Assembly (NCBI GenBank): GCA_040222185.1
Contig: JAVKDP010000018.1
Coordinates: 1 to 6,699, forward strand
Direction: 5' to 3'
DNA length: 6,699 bases
DNA from: JAVKDP01 sp040222185
GTDB lineage: Bacteria > Bacteroidota > Rhodothermia > Balneolales > Balneolaceae
A program made the translations under genes and the position numbers. Positions 1-6,699 of this stretch are shown one piece after another (positions within the stretch are counted from its first letter, which is position 1; each line of letters opens with the position of its first letter). The notes beneath the pieces are model-generated. The model had not been told where the DNA came from and searched no databases. It worked only from the letters and a program-made list of their open reading frames with translations.

Positions 1-964
1 CCAGATCTTCTGAAACTAAAATATGCTTGTCATAGGTGTTGCATTCTGCCTGGATACGTGCAGTTGTATTTATAACATCTCCGTGATAAGCGATTTCCTT
101 TTTAACAACACCCACTTCTGTTACTACCAGGTCTCCACCGTGTAAGCCCGCTTTAAACTGAGGAAGCAAACCGTATTCTTCCTCATAGAAATCCTTTCGT
201 TCATATAATTTTCGTTGAAAAGCGAAATAGCAATCAATGCACCCGTTTTCTTTGACTCCCTTTTCATAGTCCCAACAGATAACAGCTTCATCTCCAACAT
301 ACTGGTAAATCTCTCCGTCATAATCCTGCACTACTTCATTTAAATCATAAAAGCATTGCTGGATCAAGGAACTATATTTTAAATACCCCATTTGCTCCGC
401 AAAGGTTGTGGAAGACTTCAAATCCAGGAACATAAATATCTTTTTCTCAACTCTAGGGCTACTATATTTTCCTAAGAGCATATCTATTAAAACTCCACGC
501 CCGAACTTTTCATTTACTATCCGGAAGAACGAATACAAAGAGCTACATACTAAAAAGTAGATGATGAAAGACCATACTGCGCCCTTGGTAAATAATTCTA
601 ATCTCGTAAACTCTATTGGAATGGCTAAAAGGGTATTCAAAACGTTGATAGATGCCGAGATCATAATATTGACCAGGAAGAAATAAGCAATGGTTTTAAA
701 AAGAACCCTGGTACCCAATGGCTTTCTTTTCATAAACTGTTTATCAAAAAGAATCTCAATCATACCATAAAGAGTCCCTGTGAGTGTACCTACTATCAAA
801 GATAGTTTTACATTTTCAAGGAATGTGATCTTATTGATTACAATTACACCCGGCTCATCATCTATTCCCATATTCCGGAATATGCCGTAAAGGATAAATG
901 CACCACACCAGAATAGAATACTCTTAAAAATCAGTACCAGCTTTGCTCTAACCTTGTTATTCAT
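1..964 (-). CDS. Membrane-anchored class III adenylate/guanylate cyclase (3' end cut off by the window)
   Basis: The reverse strand from the ATG at 964-962 reads open for 321 codons to the left edge, so the C-terminus is missing. The N-terminal part has four hydrophobic stretches, at about residues 9-29, 52-73, 87-109 and 125-147. The catalytic domain follows from about residue 172. It shows the first metal aspartate D181 in FMFLDLKSST, the second metal aspartate D225 in YVGDEAV, and the transition-state pair N299 and R303 in GDVINTTARIQ. These are hallmarks of class III cyclases, which make cAMP or cGMP from the nucleoside triphosphate at the inner face of the membrane. The position usually held by the purine-reading lysine, three residues before the GD, is Q221, so substrate choice cannot be read from the motif. 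Family members of this type commonly end some tens of residues further on. The gene is divergent from the antiporter. Family assignment is firm; ligand and substrate are unknown. Confidence 0.9.
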   Translation of the reverse strand, partial: MNNKVRAKLVLIFKSILFWCGAFILYGIFRNMGIDDEPGVIVINKITFLENVKLSLIVGTLTGTLYGMIEILFDKQFMKRKPLGTRVLFKTIAYFFLVNIMISASINVLNTLLAIPIEFTRLELFTKGAVWSFIIYFLVCSSLYSFFRIVNEKFGRGVLIDMLLGKYSSPRVEKKIFMFLDLKSSTTFAEQMGYLKYSSLIQQCFYDLNEVVQDYDGEIYQYVGDEAVICWDYEKGVKENGCIDCYFAFQRKLYERKDFYEEEYGLLPQFKAGLHGGDLVVTEVGVVKKEIAYHGDVINTTARIQAECNTYDKHILVSEDL

Positions 965-1052
965 TTTGTGACCTCATAGTTAAACCTAAAGATAAACGAA
1001 TTCAGCAATTGATTCATGAACTCTTATTTTAAGACACCTAACTAACCAAATT
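965..1052. promoter_or_regulatory. Divergent intergenic region between cyclase and antiporter genes
   Basis: This 88-base AT-rich spacer separates two divergently read genes, so it should hold both promoters. That is inference from layout. I see no convincing sigma-70 pair in either direction. On the minus strand a TATCTTTA stretch resembles the Bacteroidota -7 element TAnnTTTG with one mismatch, but no TTTG lies at the expected -33 distance. No clear operator palindrome was found. Confidence 0.4.
971..975 (-). promoter_or_regulatory. Possible Shine-Dalgarno site of the cyclase gene
   Basis: The minus strand reads GAGGT six bases before the cyclase ATG, which is good spacing for a ribosome binding site and supports that start. 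It stands out because the other starts in the window have no comparable purine-rich site at the right distance. A chance match of five bases is possible. Confidence 0.35.
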
Positions 1053-2618
1053 ATGACAGCAGAACTTTCTACTACATCTCAAAAGTTTCAGGATCCTGAG
1101 ACTCGACGAAAAATATTCACAGGCTTCTTCATTACAGTAATAATCGCAGCAATTTACCTCTCCCTTTCGGGCAGTTTTGTTGAGCAAAACGGGCATTTCG
1201 GACTTTGGTCTATTACCCCTCCTCTTTTAGCTATATTCCTGGCTTTTTATACAGGAGAAGTTGTGAGTTCCCTTTTCCTGGGGATTTGCCTTGGTGGAGT
1301 TGTATCAGGTAAAATCAATATAGTCCAGGAATTTCTTATCCCATCCATCGGAACAGAGAGTTTTGCACTTATTCTCCTTGTTTATTTATGGGCACTAGGT
1401 GGACTCATTGGAATCTGGACGCGAACAGGCGGAGCCGAAAAGTTTGCAGTTTGGGCAAGCGGAAAAATGGTTAAGGGGCCGATTTCAGCTAAAATCTTTA
1501 CCTGGTTTATGGGATTGGTTTTTCACCAGGGAGGCACCATCAGTACGGTATTAACTGGCGCTACGGTTCGTCCCGTTGCCGATCAACATAAGATATCTCA
1601 TGAAGAACTTTCTTTTCTGGTTGATTCAACAGCATCACCGGCAGCAACAATCATCCCCTTTAATGCCTGGCCTTTTTATGTGAGCGGTTTGATTATTGGG
1701 ACACTGCCGCTTTTTGCCACCACCCAGGAAAGCGTGGGCTTTTTCTTTTCAGCCCTTCCGTTCAACTTCTATGCGATTTTTTCTATTCTGATTACCTTTC
1801 TTTTTGCCTGGGGCAAACTTCCCTGGATTCCAGGAAAGAAAATGAGAGAAGCCATTCGTCGCTCCCGAGAAGAAGGAAAACTGGATAGAGATGGTGCAAA
1901 CCCCATGACTGCCGAAGAACTCACAGATGTTAAAGTTCCCGAAAACTATACACCCGGCTTAATCGATTTCTTTGGACCAATCGGAACTCTGCTTGGTGTT
2001 TCTATTATCCCATACGTAATTACCTTTTTTATACTAGACCGCGGCAACGAATCATTATTACTAATTCCGGAAGCTTTCGTATTAGCAGTGTTAGCTGGTT
2101 TTGGGATCGCTTTAGCCAAAGGGATGAAACTTAAAGATGCCATCGAAGGATTTGTTGATGGGTGTAAAGGAGTAACAATCGGTGCTATTATTCTGGCTTT
2201 TGCAGTTTCTCTAAAAGAAGTAGCCGATGCCGTTGGAACAGCAGCCTATGTTGTGGAAATGATTGGCGATTTAATTCTCCCTTTCTTGCTTCCGGGTATT
2301 CTTATGGCACTCTGCATGATCATTGCTTTTTCAACCGGAACTTCATGGGGAACCTATGCTGTAGTGTTTCCAGTGGCAATTCCATTAGCCTGGGCAGTAG
2401 TTCCTGATCCTTTTTTCTTAACCTTATGTTTTTCAGCAGTGATTGGAGGCTCTGTTTTTGGTGATCAATGCTCACCTATTTCAGATACTACGATACTTTC
2501 TTCGTTGGCTACCGGCTGTGACCTTATGGATCATGTTAAAACCCAGTTTCCAATAGCTTTAGTCTCAGGTGGGCTAGCGGTAGTGGCTTATGCAATTCTG
2601 GTAATCATCTTTGTGTAA
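1053..2618 (+). CDS. nhaC: Na+/H+ antiporter, NhaC family
   Basis: This 521-residue inner-membrane protein is almost entirely hydrophobic helices, about eleven to thirteen by eye, beginning near residue 21 and ending in a helix at about 498-520. Conserved polar motifs of the NhaC family (Pfam Na_H_antiporter) are visible: DSTASPAATIIPFNAWPF at 191-208, STGTSWGT at 427-434 and GDQCSPISDTTI at 470-481. A charged loop at about 255-300 separates two membrane halves and is probably cytoplasmic. The family exchanges cytoplasmic Na+ for external H+, serving sodium and pH homeostasis. Some relatives exchange organic acids or other solutes with H+ or Na+, so the exact substrate is inferred. The ATG at 1053 is the first usable start, since no in-frame start lies just upstream; it has no Shine-Dalgarno sequence. 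The aminotransferase begins 48 bases downstream, so co-transcription is possible. The length is somewhat above the smallest family members, as expected with the charged loop. Confidence 0.9.
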   Translation: MTAELSTTSQKFQDPETRRKIFTGFFITVIIAAIYLSLSGSFVEQNGHFGLWSITPPLLAIFLAFYTGEVVSSLFLGICLGGVVSGKINIVQEFLIPSIGTESFALILLVYLWALGGLIGIWTRTGGAEKFAVWASGKMVKGPISAKIFTWFMGLVFHQGGTISTVLTGATVRPVADQHKISHEELSFLVDSTASPAATIIPFNAWPFYVSGLIIGTLPLFATTQESVGFFFSALPFNFYAIFSILITFLFAWGKLPWIPGKKMREAIRRSREEGKLDRDGANPMTAEELTDVKVPENYTPGLIDFFGPIGTLLGVSIIPYVITFFILDRGNESLLLIPEAFVLAVLAGFGIALAKGMKLKDAIEGFVDGCKGVTIGAIILAFAVSLKEVADAVGTAAYVVEMIGDLILPFLLPGILMALCMIIAFSTGTSWGTYAVVFPVAIPLAWAVVPDPFFLTLCFSAVIGGSVFGDQCSPISDTTILSSLATGCDLMDHVKTQFPIALVSGGLAVVAYAILVIIFV

Positions 2619-2666
2619 GCTTCTTAAAAAGTTGAACTCTCAGAACCCTTTTTCTACTTTTTGACT

Positions 2667-3809
2667 ATGAAAATAAATTCGAAGCTACCTAATGTTGGCA
2701 CTAACATTTTCTCTGTGATGGCGAAAATGTCCAACGATCATAATGCTATAAATCTTTCCCAGGGATTTCCTGATTTCCCGGTTTCTCAAGAGCTGATTGA
2801 TGGGATTTATCATTACATGAATATTGGAAGAAACCAGTATCCACCAATGACAGGTGTTCCAGAGTTGCGTAAAAACATCGCAAAAAAAATCCATACTACT
2901 TACAATTGGAATGTTGATATGGATGAAGAAATCACGGTTACCGCAGGAGCTATTGAGGGAATTAATTCTACCATAACTGCTTTTGTAAACTCTGGTGATG
3001 AAGTCATTATCATTGATCCGGCGTATGATGCTTATGCTCCTATAATTGAACTAAATGGAGCTCAACCCATTTCGGTACCATTAAAAAATGATGACTTCTC
3101 AATCGATTGGAACCGGGTAAAGAATTCTATTTCTGATAGAACCAGAATGCTAATTATAAACTCCCCTCATAATCCAACAGGTTCAATTATTTCAAGGTCT
3201 GATCTTGAGATACTAACTGAACTTACACGGAATACTGACATCCTTGTACTTTCAGATGAAGTATATGAGCACATTATTTTTGATGGTGAGATTCACCAAT
3301 CAGTGCTTTGGATTGATGAGCTAAGGCAACGCTCTATTGCTGTGTATTCTTTCGGAAAAACCTTCCACGCTACGGGCTGGCGGGTTGGCTATGTAATTGC
3401 TCCGGCTTTCCTGACCAAGGAGATCAGGAAAGTTCATCAATACATGGCTTTTGTGGCACATACTCCAACCCAACTTGCAATAGCAGATTATCTCGAAAAC
3501 CCGGTACACTATGAGTCAGTTTGTAATCTCTATCAACCAAAACGAGACCTTTTTCTAAAGCTGATGAAGGATTCCCGTTTTGAGCCTGCTGAATGTAGTG
3601 GCACCTACTTTCAGTTAATGTCTTATAAAAATATCAGTGATCGGCCTGATACTGAAATGGCTGAGTGGATTACTAAAGAACATGGGGTTGCTTCTATACC
3701 CATTTCCGTGTTCTATAAAGATCGCCAGGATAATAAAATGCTCCGGTTCTGTTTCGCAAAAGGAGAAGAAACACTTCAAAAAGCCGCAGAAATTCTATGC
3801 AAAATCTAA
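2667..3809 (+). CDS. ybdL: PLP-dependent methionine aminotransferase (YbdL-like, class I/II fold type I)
   Basis: The 380-residue protein aligns by eye with E. coli YbdL from end to end. Shared landmarks are SKLPNVGTNIF at the N-terminus, INLSQGFPDFP at 28-38, QYPPMTGVPELR at 57-68, SPHNPTG at 166-172 with N169, and SDEVYEH at 196-202 with D197 contacting the PLP ring nitrogen. SFGKTFHATGWRVGY at 228-242 carries the Schiff-base lysine K231, and R360 in MLRFCFAK is the likely substrate-carboxylate arginine. YbdL prefers methionine and aromatic amino acids; in salvage the relevant direction is amination of 2-oxo-4-methylthiobutanoate to methionine. The protein is cytoplasmic. I chose the ATG at 2667. 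A TTG two codons earlier (2661) is in frame, but family N-termini and the availability of ATG favour the later start. The 3' end overlaps the omega-amidase gene by 13 bases, which supports a shared pathway. Close alternatives are kynurenine/glutamine transaminase K-type enzymes. Confidence 0.9.
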   Translation: MKINSKLPNVGTNIFSVMAKMSNDHNAINLSQGFPDFPVSQELIDGIYHYMNIGRNQYPPMTGVPELRKNIAKKIHTTYNWNVDMDEEITVTAGAIEGINSTITAFVNSGDEVIIIDPAYDAYAPIIELNGAQPISVPLKNDDFSIDWNRVKNSISDRTRMLIINSPHNPTGSIISRSDLEILTELTRNTDILVLSDEVYEHIIFDGEIHQSVLWIDELRQRSIAVYSFGKTFHATGWRVGYVIAPAFLTKEIRKVHQYMAFVAHTPTQLAIADYLENPVHYESVCNLYQPKRDLFLKLMKDSRFEPAECSGTYFQLMSYKNISDRPDTEMAEWITKEHGVASIPISVFYKDRQDNKMLRFCFAKGEETLQKAAEILCKI

Positions 3810-4564
3810 GATTCGCATTAATACAGTCTGATATTCATTGGCATGATGTAACTGCTAACCTTGCTATGTTTGAAGACAAGATTTCGTCTATTGAGGAAAC
3901 CATTGATATTATAGTTTTGCCCGAGATGTTCAATACCGGGTTTACGATGGATACAAGCTTTGCAGAAGCCATGGATGGCAGGACCTTCGATTGGTTAAAA
4001 AAGATGGCTGCAAAAAGTGATTCTGCAGTGACAGGTTCATATATAGTGAAAGATGATACTGGAACCTACAACAGAATGGTTTGGATGAGGCCTGATGGTG
4101 AATATTCTACTTATGATAAACGACACCTTTTCCGAATGGCTGATGAACATGATCATTTTGATTTTGGCAAAACCAGAACGGTTGTAGAATGGAAAGGATG
4201 GAAAATTTTAGTCCAGGTGTGTTATGATCTGCGTTTTCCAGTCTGGTCCCGAAACCGAAACCTGGAATATGATCTTCTGCTATATGTTGCTAATTGGCCG
4301 GCTGCGAGAGTTAGCGCATGGGATGCACTTTTAAAAGCCCGGGCTATTGAAAACCTATCCTATTCCATAGGCTTAAATAGAGTTGGAACTGATGGTAAAG
4401 ATATTGCCTATAACGGACATTCTGTCTCTTACAACCCAAAGGGAGAGCAACTTGTTTTTTCTGACTCAGAAGAAATACTATATGTTGGCCTTAATTCCGA
4501 AGAGCTGAAGTCTTATCGGACTAAATTCCCTGCGCATCTGGATGCGGATGACTTTCATCTTTGA
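3797..4564 (+). CDS. yafV: Omega-amidase, nitrilase superfamily (YafV-like)
   Basis: The 255-residue protein has the nitrilase catalytic triad: E43 in VLPEMFNTGF, K108 in YDKRHLFRMADEH and C142 in VCYDLRFPVWSR. Other stretches nearly identical to remembered E. coli YafV are LLYVANWPAARVSAWDALLK at 161-180, ARAIEN at 181-186 and NRVGTDG at 194-200, with a matching KFPAHLDADDF end. YafV and its homologues hydrolyse 2-oxoglutaramate to 2-oxoglutarate and ammonia, and can also act on 2-oxosuccinamate. The start ATG lies inside the aminotransferase gene, overlapping it by 13 bases in another frame, so translation is probably coupled; no Shine-Dalgarno sequence is close enough to act alone. An AGGAG lies more than 30 bases upstream, too far to serve. 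The pairing indicates that it removes the by-product of glutamine-dependent transamination by its neighbour. The length matches the family, and no catalytic residue is missing. Confidence 0.92.
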   Translation: MQNLRFALIQSDIHWHDVTANLAMFEDKISSIEETIDIIVLPEMFNTGFTMDTSFAEAMDGRTFDWLKKMAAKSDSAVTGSYIVKDDTGTYNRMVWMRPDGEYSTYDKRHLFRMADEHDHFDFGKTRTVVEWKGWKILVQVCYDLRFPVWSRNRNLEYDLLLYVANWPAARVSAWDALLKARAIENLSYSIGLNRVGTDGKDIAYNGHSVSYNPKGEQLVFSDSEEILYVGLNSEELKSYRTKFPAHLDADDFHL

Positions 4565-4667
4565 GATGAATTATTTGATGTTATAGAAAAAACCAAACAA
4601 AAGAATCCGTATCTAGTTGGTTTCGCCTTATATTGGTGACTACTCAAGTTTCTATTTCATCTATAAT
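4565..4667 (+). promoter_or_regulatory. Intergenic spacer before the ABC-F gene; promoter possible but not identified
   Basis: This 103-base AT-rich gap separates the omega-amidase stop from the ABC-F ATG and is the largest break in the rightward block, so a separate promoter is plausible. A 7-base inverted repeat, AAACCAA at 4590-4596 with TTGGTTT at 4617-4623, could form a weak stem with a 20-base loop and lacks a following T-run. A TATAAT at 4662-4667 abuts the start codon and is too close to be the promoter for this start. Nothing here is firm. Confidence 0.25.
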
Positions 4668-6560
4668 ATGACTTACTTATCCACCGAAAATCTTTCTAAG
4701 CAGTACGGGTTAAAGCCTCTTTTTGCTGACCTCACCTTTGGTATCAAAAAAGGAGATAAAACAGCACTTATTGCCCAAAATGGAACAGGTAAGTCTACTT
4801 TGTTGAAAATTCTGGCTGGTAAAGAAGCTCCTAATTCAGGAGAAGTAATGGTGAAGAACGGACTTCGAATTGGTTTGCTGGAACAAGAACCAGATTTGGA
4901 TGACTCGATGACCATCAATGAGTTTATCACACATGGTGATAACGAAATGGTCAAGATTGTACGAACATATGAAAAAGCGGTAGACGCACAGGCTGAAAAT
5001 TACAATGATGATACTCAAAAAGCTTTTGATAAAGCGCTCGCTGCTATGGATGCTGCCAATGCATGGGATTATGAACAACGCCTGCAACAAATTCTGGGAC
5101 ATCTAAGCATTCATGATTTGGATCAATCTATTTCTTCACTTTCTGGTGGACAAAGAAAGCGTGTGGCTTTGGCTTTTGTTTTACTTGATGAACCTGATCT
5201 TTTAATACTTGATGAGCCTACCAACCACCTGGATGTTGAAATGATTGAGTGGCTGGAAGCTTATCTCACCAAAAGTAACATGACATTGCTCATGGTAACT
5301 CACGACAGGTATTTCCTGGATCGTGTTTGTAATCACATCCTGGAGATCGAAGACAGTAAGCTCTATCATCACAAAGGCAATTATGGATATTTTCTTCAAA
5401 AGAAAGCAGAACGTGAGGAAGTGTACGCGATAGAAGTAGCCAAAGCAGGTAAGCTCATGAAAAAAGAGCAAGAATGGATGCGTCGTCAACCTAAAGCCCG
5501 AACAACGAAGTCTAAATCCAGGATAGATGCATTCTATGAAACAGAGAAGAAGGCTAAATCAGGAAAAATTAAACAAGAGATTAAGCTGGAAGTAGGTACT
5601 TCCCGAATTGGTGGGCAAGTACTTGAACTCAAGAAGGTAAATAAGAGCTTCGATGATCTCGTAATTATGAAAGACTTCGATTATTCCTTTAATAAAGGAG
5701 AACGAATTGGGATTATCGGTAAAAACGGAGTTGGCAAGAGTACATTCTTAAAGGTTATTACGAATGAAGAACCTGCAGATTCAGGTGAAGTGTTATCCGG
5801 GCAAACCATTGTTTATGGCCATTACCGTCAATCCGGAATTAAGATTAAAGAAAATGAAAGGGTTATAGATGTAATCAAAGAAGTGGCCGAAGTAATTGTA
5901 CTTGCAAACGGAGATACTATTTCAGCTTCCCAGTTCCTGGAGCATTTTATGTTCGACTCCAAAATGCAGTATACCCCGGTTTCAAAGCTCAGTGGTGGTG
6001 AGAAGCGCCGGCTTGGACTGATGATGGTTCTGATAAAAAATCCGAATTTCCTGATTCTTGATGAGCCTACCAACGATCTTGATTTAATCACATTAGGAAA
6101 ACTGGAAGACTTCCTTACTGAGTTTGGAGGCTGTTTAATTATCGTTTCTCACGACAGGTACTTTATGGATAACCTGGTGGATCATTTTTTTGTTTTTGAA
6201 GGAAACGGAGTTATTAAAGACTTTAATGGAACGTACCAGGAATACAGAAATCAAAGTACTGTTGCCTCTACCGAACCAAAGAAGCAGTCTGAGAAAAAAG
6301 CAATAACCGAAAAAACATCTCAAAAAGAAGGTCCTGCTCCCACAGAAAAGAAACTCACCTATAATGAGAAGAAAGAGTATCAAAAATTAGAAAAAGAGAT
6401 CGAGCAGCTTGAAGAGCAGAAATCAATATTGGAAACTGAAATGAGTTCAGGTGACCTAGAATATGAAGCAATTGAAGAAAAATCGAAAGCCTACGCAGAG
6501 CTCAAAGAACTAATAGAAGAGAAAGAATTACGCTGGCTGGAATTAGCAGATAGAGCGTAA
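4668..6560 (+). CDS. uup: ABC-F family ATPase, Uup type
   Basis: This soluble 630-residue protein has two ATP-binding domains and no membrane segments. Domain 1 shows Walker A AQNGTGKST (36-44), signature LSGGQ (158-162), Walker B LLILDEP with catalytic E183, and switch H212. Domain 2 shows GKNGVGKST (351-359), LSGGE (441-445), FLILDEP with E466, and H495. The linker at about 241-310 is highly basic (for example RRQPKARTTKSKSR at 272-285), as in ABC-F proteins that touch rRNA and tRNA. A charged, lysine-rich spacer (about 530-560) leads to a C-terminal coiled coil (about 562-628), which identifies Uup rather than EttA. Uup proteins act at the ribosome on stalled or assembling particles; E. 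coli uup mutants also show raised precise transposon excision. The ATG at 4668 is chosen over the upstream in-frame TTG at 4617 because family similarity begins at MTYLSTENLSKQYG. The first Walker A residue is Ala rather than Gly. A resistance-type ABC-F role is less likely. Confidence 0.93.
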   Translation: MTYLSTENLSKQYGLKPLFADLTFGIKKGDKTALIAQNGTGKSTLLKILAGKEAPNSGEVMVKNGLRIGLLEQEPDLDDSMTINEFITHGDNEMVKIVRTYEKAVDAQAENYNDDTQKAFDKALAAMDAANAWDYEQRLQQILGHLSIHDLDQSISSLSGGQRKRVALAFVLLDEPDLLILDEPTNHLDVEMIEWLEAYLTKSNMTLLMVTHDRYFLDRVCNHILEIEDSKLYHHKGNYGYFLQKKAEREEVYAIEVAKAGKLMKKEQEWMRRQPKARTTKSKSRIDAFYETEKKAKSGKIKQEIKLEVGTSRIGGQVLELKKVNKSFDDLVIMKDFDYSFNKGERIGIIGKNGVGKSTFLKVITNEEPADSGEVLSGQTIVYGHYRQSGIKIKENERVIDVIKEVAEVIVLANGDTISASQFLEHFMFDSKMQYTPVSKLSGGEKRRLGLMMVLIKNPNFLILDEPTNDLDLITLGKLEDFLTEFGGCLIIVSHDRYFMDNLVDHFFVFEGNGVIKDFNGTYQEYRNQSTVASTEPKKQSEKKAITEKTSQKEGPAPTEKKLTYNEKKEYQKLEKEIEQLEEQKSILETEMSSGDLEYEAIEEKSKAYAELKELIEEKELRWLELADRA

Positions 6561-6644
6561 GAACGTTGAACAGAGAGTGAAGAACACGGAACATTGAATG
6601 TTCAGCATTCAATGTTCCGTGTTCTTCACTCAACTCTTTCTCTT
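6561..6644 (+). repeat. Heptad-phased intergenic repeat track
   Basis: Starting at the base after the ABC-F stop, the sequence divides into twelve 7-base units with no slip: GAACGTT, GAACAGA, GAGTGAA, GAACACG, GAACATT, GAATGTT, CAGCATT, CAATGTT, CCGTGTT, CTTCACT, CAACTCT, TTCTCTT. The first six units begin with GA and the next five with C, as expected if an array of GAACNNN units was mirrored into a palindrome. The periodicity is seen directly; the origin is inference. The last units overlap the putative end of the convergent gene. Confidence 0.55.
6575..6631. terminator. Perfect 26-bp hairpin between convergent genes, likely bidirectional terminator
   Basis: Left arm 6575-6600 and right arm 6606-6631 are exact reverse complements over 26 bases, with a TTCAG loop at 6601-6605. 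The structure begins 14 bases after the ABC-F stop codon and sits between two genes that probably converge, where a shared terminator is expected. No uninterrupted T-run follows on the plus strand, only a pyrimidine-rich CTCTTTCTCTTCCC stretch, so classic intrinsic termination is not certain. It could instead stabilise 3' ends or be a mobile-type palindromic repeat. Confidence 0.7.
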
Positions 6645-6699
6645 CCCAGTAATACCAAAAAGTGTCCGTGCACCCCAGATAATTTTAGGGGTCTCATTC
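6630..6699 (-). CDS. C-terminal end of an unidentified convergent gene (partial)
   Basis: The reverse strand from the right edge reads open for 22 codons and ends in TGA at 6632-6630, giving NETPKIIWGARTLFGITGKR followed by K and S. The basic tail and balanced composition look like a natural protein C-terminus, and the position opposite the ABC-F gene with a hairpin between them fits a convergent pair. The stop overlaps the last two bases of the hairpin arm. The product is not recognised. Another minus-strand frame is also open over this short stretch (from an ATG at 6697), so coding status is uncertain without sequence beyond the window. Confidence 0.4.
   Translation of the reverse strand, partial: NETPKIIWGARTLFGITGKRKS

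Noticed and set aside
124..321. 65-residue minus-strand open frame near the left edge
   Set aside because: It lies out of frame inside the cyclase gene, whose own frame is open for 321 codons and shows clear catalytic motifs; the short frame has none.
2661..2666. TTG at 2661 as the aminotransferase start
   Set aside because: An ATG lies two codons later, no ribosome binding site favours the TTG, and similarity to YbdL does not need the extra residues.
2619..2666. Possible terminator between antiporter and aminotransferase genes (AAAAAG ... CTTTTT)
   Set aside because: The stem is A/T-only at its base and needs bulges to extend inward, so it is too weak to call; the T-rich stretch alone is not enough.
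4629..4636. TATATTGG as a Bacteroidota -7 promoter element
   Set aside because: It has one mismatch to TAnnTTTG, and no TTTG sits at the expected upstream distance.
4617..4667. N-terminal extension of the ABC-F protein from TTG at 4617
   Set aside because: The 17 extra residues are aromatic-rich and unlike ABC-F N-termini; the ATG at 4668 begins the conserved domain exactly.
4662..4667. TATAAT box just before the ABC-F ATG
   Set aside because: It would place the transcription start inside the coding region, and no -35 match lies about 17 bases upstream.
5202..5489. 95-residue minus-strand open frame inside the ABC-F gene, and similar antisense frames elsewhere
   Set aside because: These are antisense shadows of well-supported genes and show no recognisable domain.
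6672..6692. Short inverted repeat ACCCC / GGGGT near the right edge
   Set aside because: It has only five base pairs with an 11-base loop, lies within the putative convergent coding region, and is easily due to chance.

Overview
The window is ordinary chromosomal housekeeping sequence from a moderately AT-rich bacterium. Three things suggest a Bacteroidota or Balneolota/Rhodothermota-type organism: most start codons lack a clear Shine-Dalgarno sequence, the ABC-F protein uses AQNGTGKST as its first P-loop, and the cyclase carries a YQYVGDE motif. This placement rests on remembered family patterns, not on a search.

Layout. Positions 1-964 (minus strand) hold a 3'-truncated gene for a membrane-anchored class III nucleotide cyclase. 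It runs off the left edge. An 88-base divergent spacer separates it from a rightward block of four genes: an NhaC-family Na+/H+ antiporter (1053-2618), a methionine-type aminotransferase (2667-3809), an omega-amidase of the nitrilase superfamily (3797-4564, overlapping the previous gene by 13 bases), and a Uup-type ABC-F ATPase (4668-6560). Right after the ATPase stop codon is a perfect 26-bp inverted repeat with a 5-base loop (6575-6631), embedded in a track with 7-base periodicity. Beyond it, a short minus-strand reading frame (6699-6630) looks like the last 22 codons of a convergent gene.

How the genes fit together. The aminotransferase and omega-amidase resemble E. coli YbdL and YafV along their whole lengths. 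They form a plausible two-step module: the first aminates 2-oxo-4-methylthiobutanoate to methionine using glutamine or another amino donor, and the second hydrolyses the 2-oxoglutaramate left when glutamine is the donor, making the transamination effectively irreversible. The antiporter and the ABC-F protein have no evident metabolic link to this pair. They may share transcripts with it, but the 48-base and 103-base gaps leave that open.

I found no CRISPR array, tRNA, rRNA, transposase or defence cassette, and no convincing undescribed system. The most unusual item is the heptad-phased perfect palindrome between the convergent gene ends.
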